Part shown: positions 5,454 to 5,481 of the stretch, one piece after another
How the letters are laid out: each line of letters begins with the position of its first letter
Position numbering within the stretch: position 1 is the stretch's first letter
Assembly: GCA_944393275.1 (NCBI GenBank)
Contig: CALXZQ010000073.1
Coordinates: 1 to 5,481, forward strand
From: an uncultured Clostridia bacterium
GTDB lineage: Bacteria; Bacillota; Clostridia; TANB77; CAG-508
Reading direction: 5' to 3'
DNA: 5,481 nucleotides
Translations under genes and position numbers: made by a program
Notes under the pieces: model-generated
Told to the model about the DNA's origin: nothing
Seen by the model: the letters and a program-made list of their open reading frames with translations, nothing else
The model's database searches: none

Positions 5454-5481
5454 AGAAGTTATTTAATTATAAATAACTTCT
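5454..5481 (+). terminator. Perfect hairpin after mazF, probable terminator cut by the window end
   Basis: AGAAGTTATTTA (5454-5465) and TAAATAACTTCT (5470-5481) form a 12-bp perfect stem with a 4-base ATTA loop, beginning 9 bases after the mazF stop. Its position suggests an intrinsic terminator, but any U-tract would lie beyond the window, so this is not proven. The stem shares the 10-mer AAATAACTTC with the minD leader hairpin (740-749). Confidence 0.65.

Overview
The window looks like chromosomal DNA of a low-GC anaerobic Firmicute of the class Clostridia. The signs are very A/T-rich codon use, strong AAGGAGG-type ribosome binding sites, a free-standing gamma subunit of a multi-subunit 2-oxoacid:ferredoxin oxidoreductase, a MinD/MinE pair (clostridia have MinE; Bacillus does not), and a MazF of the Firmicute EndoA type. 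I see no transposase, phage gene, tRNA, rRNA or CRISPR array.

Layout. (1) 1-494, minus strand: start of a pyruvate/2-oxoacid:ferredoxin oxidoreductase gamma subunit that runs off the left edge. (2) 495-766: divergent control region. It holds a near-consensus promoter for the minus-strand gene, a good promoter for the plus-strand genes, and a triplet of TGTAAW half-sites spaced 11 bp apart that fits the WalR (YycF) response-regulator consensus. (3) 767-4290, plus strand: a tightly packed set minD - minE - rodA - dusB (gaps of 24, 41 and 17 bp), closed by a clear intrinsic terminator at 4295-4326. (4) 4353-5444: a membrane-anchored protein resembling the clostridial GerS / Bacillus YdcC LolA-like sporulation proteins, then a MazF/EndoA toxin, then a 12-bp perfect hairpin at the window end.

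How it fits together. MinD and MinE control where the division septum forms, and RodA polymerises glycan for side-wall growth, so the first operon concerns cell shape and division. DusB, a tRNA-modifying enzyme, is co-transcribed at its end. A WalR-like control site would suit a cell-wall operon. The second block recalls the Firmicute order ydcC/gerS - alr - mazE - mazF, but alr and mazE are absent here, leaving the toxin without a visible antitoxin.

Main oddities: rodA is split by a single +1 frameshift near 2398-2404 with every downstream motif intact; MinE carries an extra ~88-residue Glu/Lys/Asn-rich tail that doubles its usual length; minC is not beside minD; and mazF has no mazE in the window. 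I did not find a convincing wholly new system.
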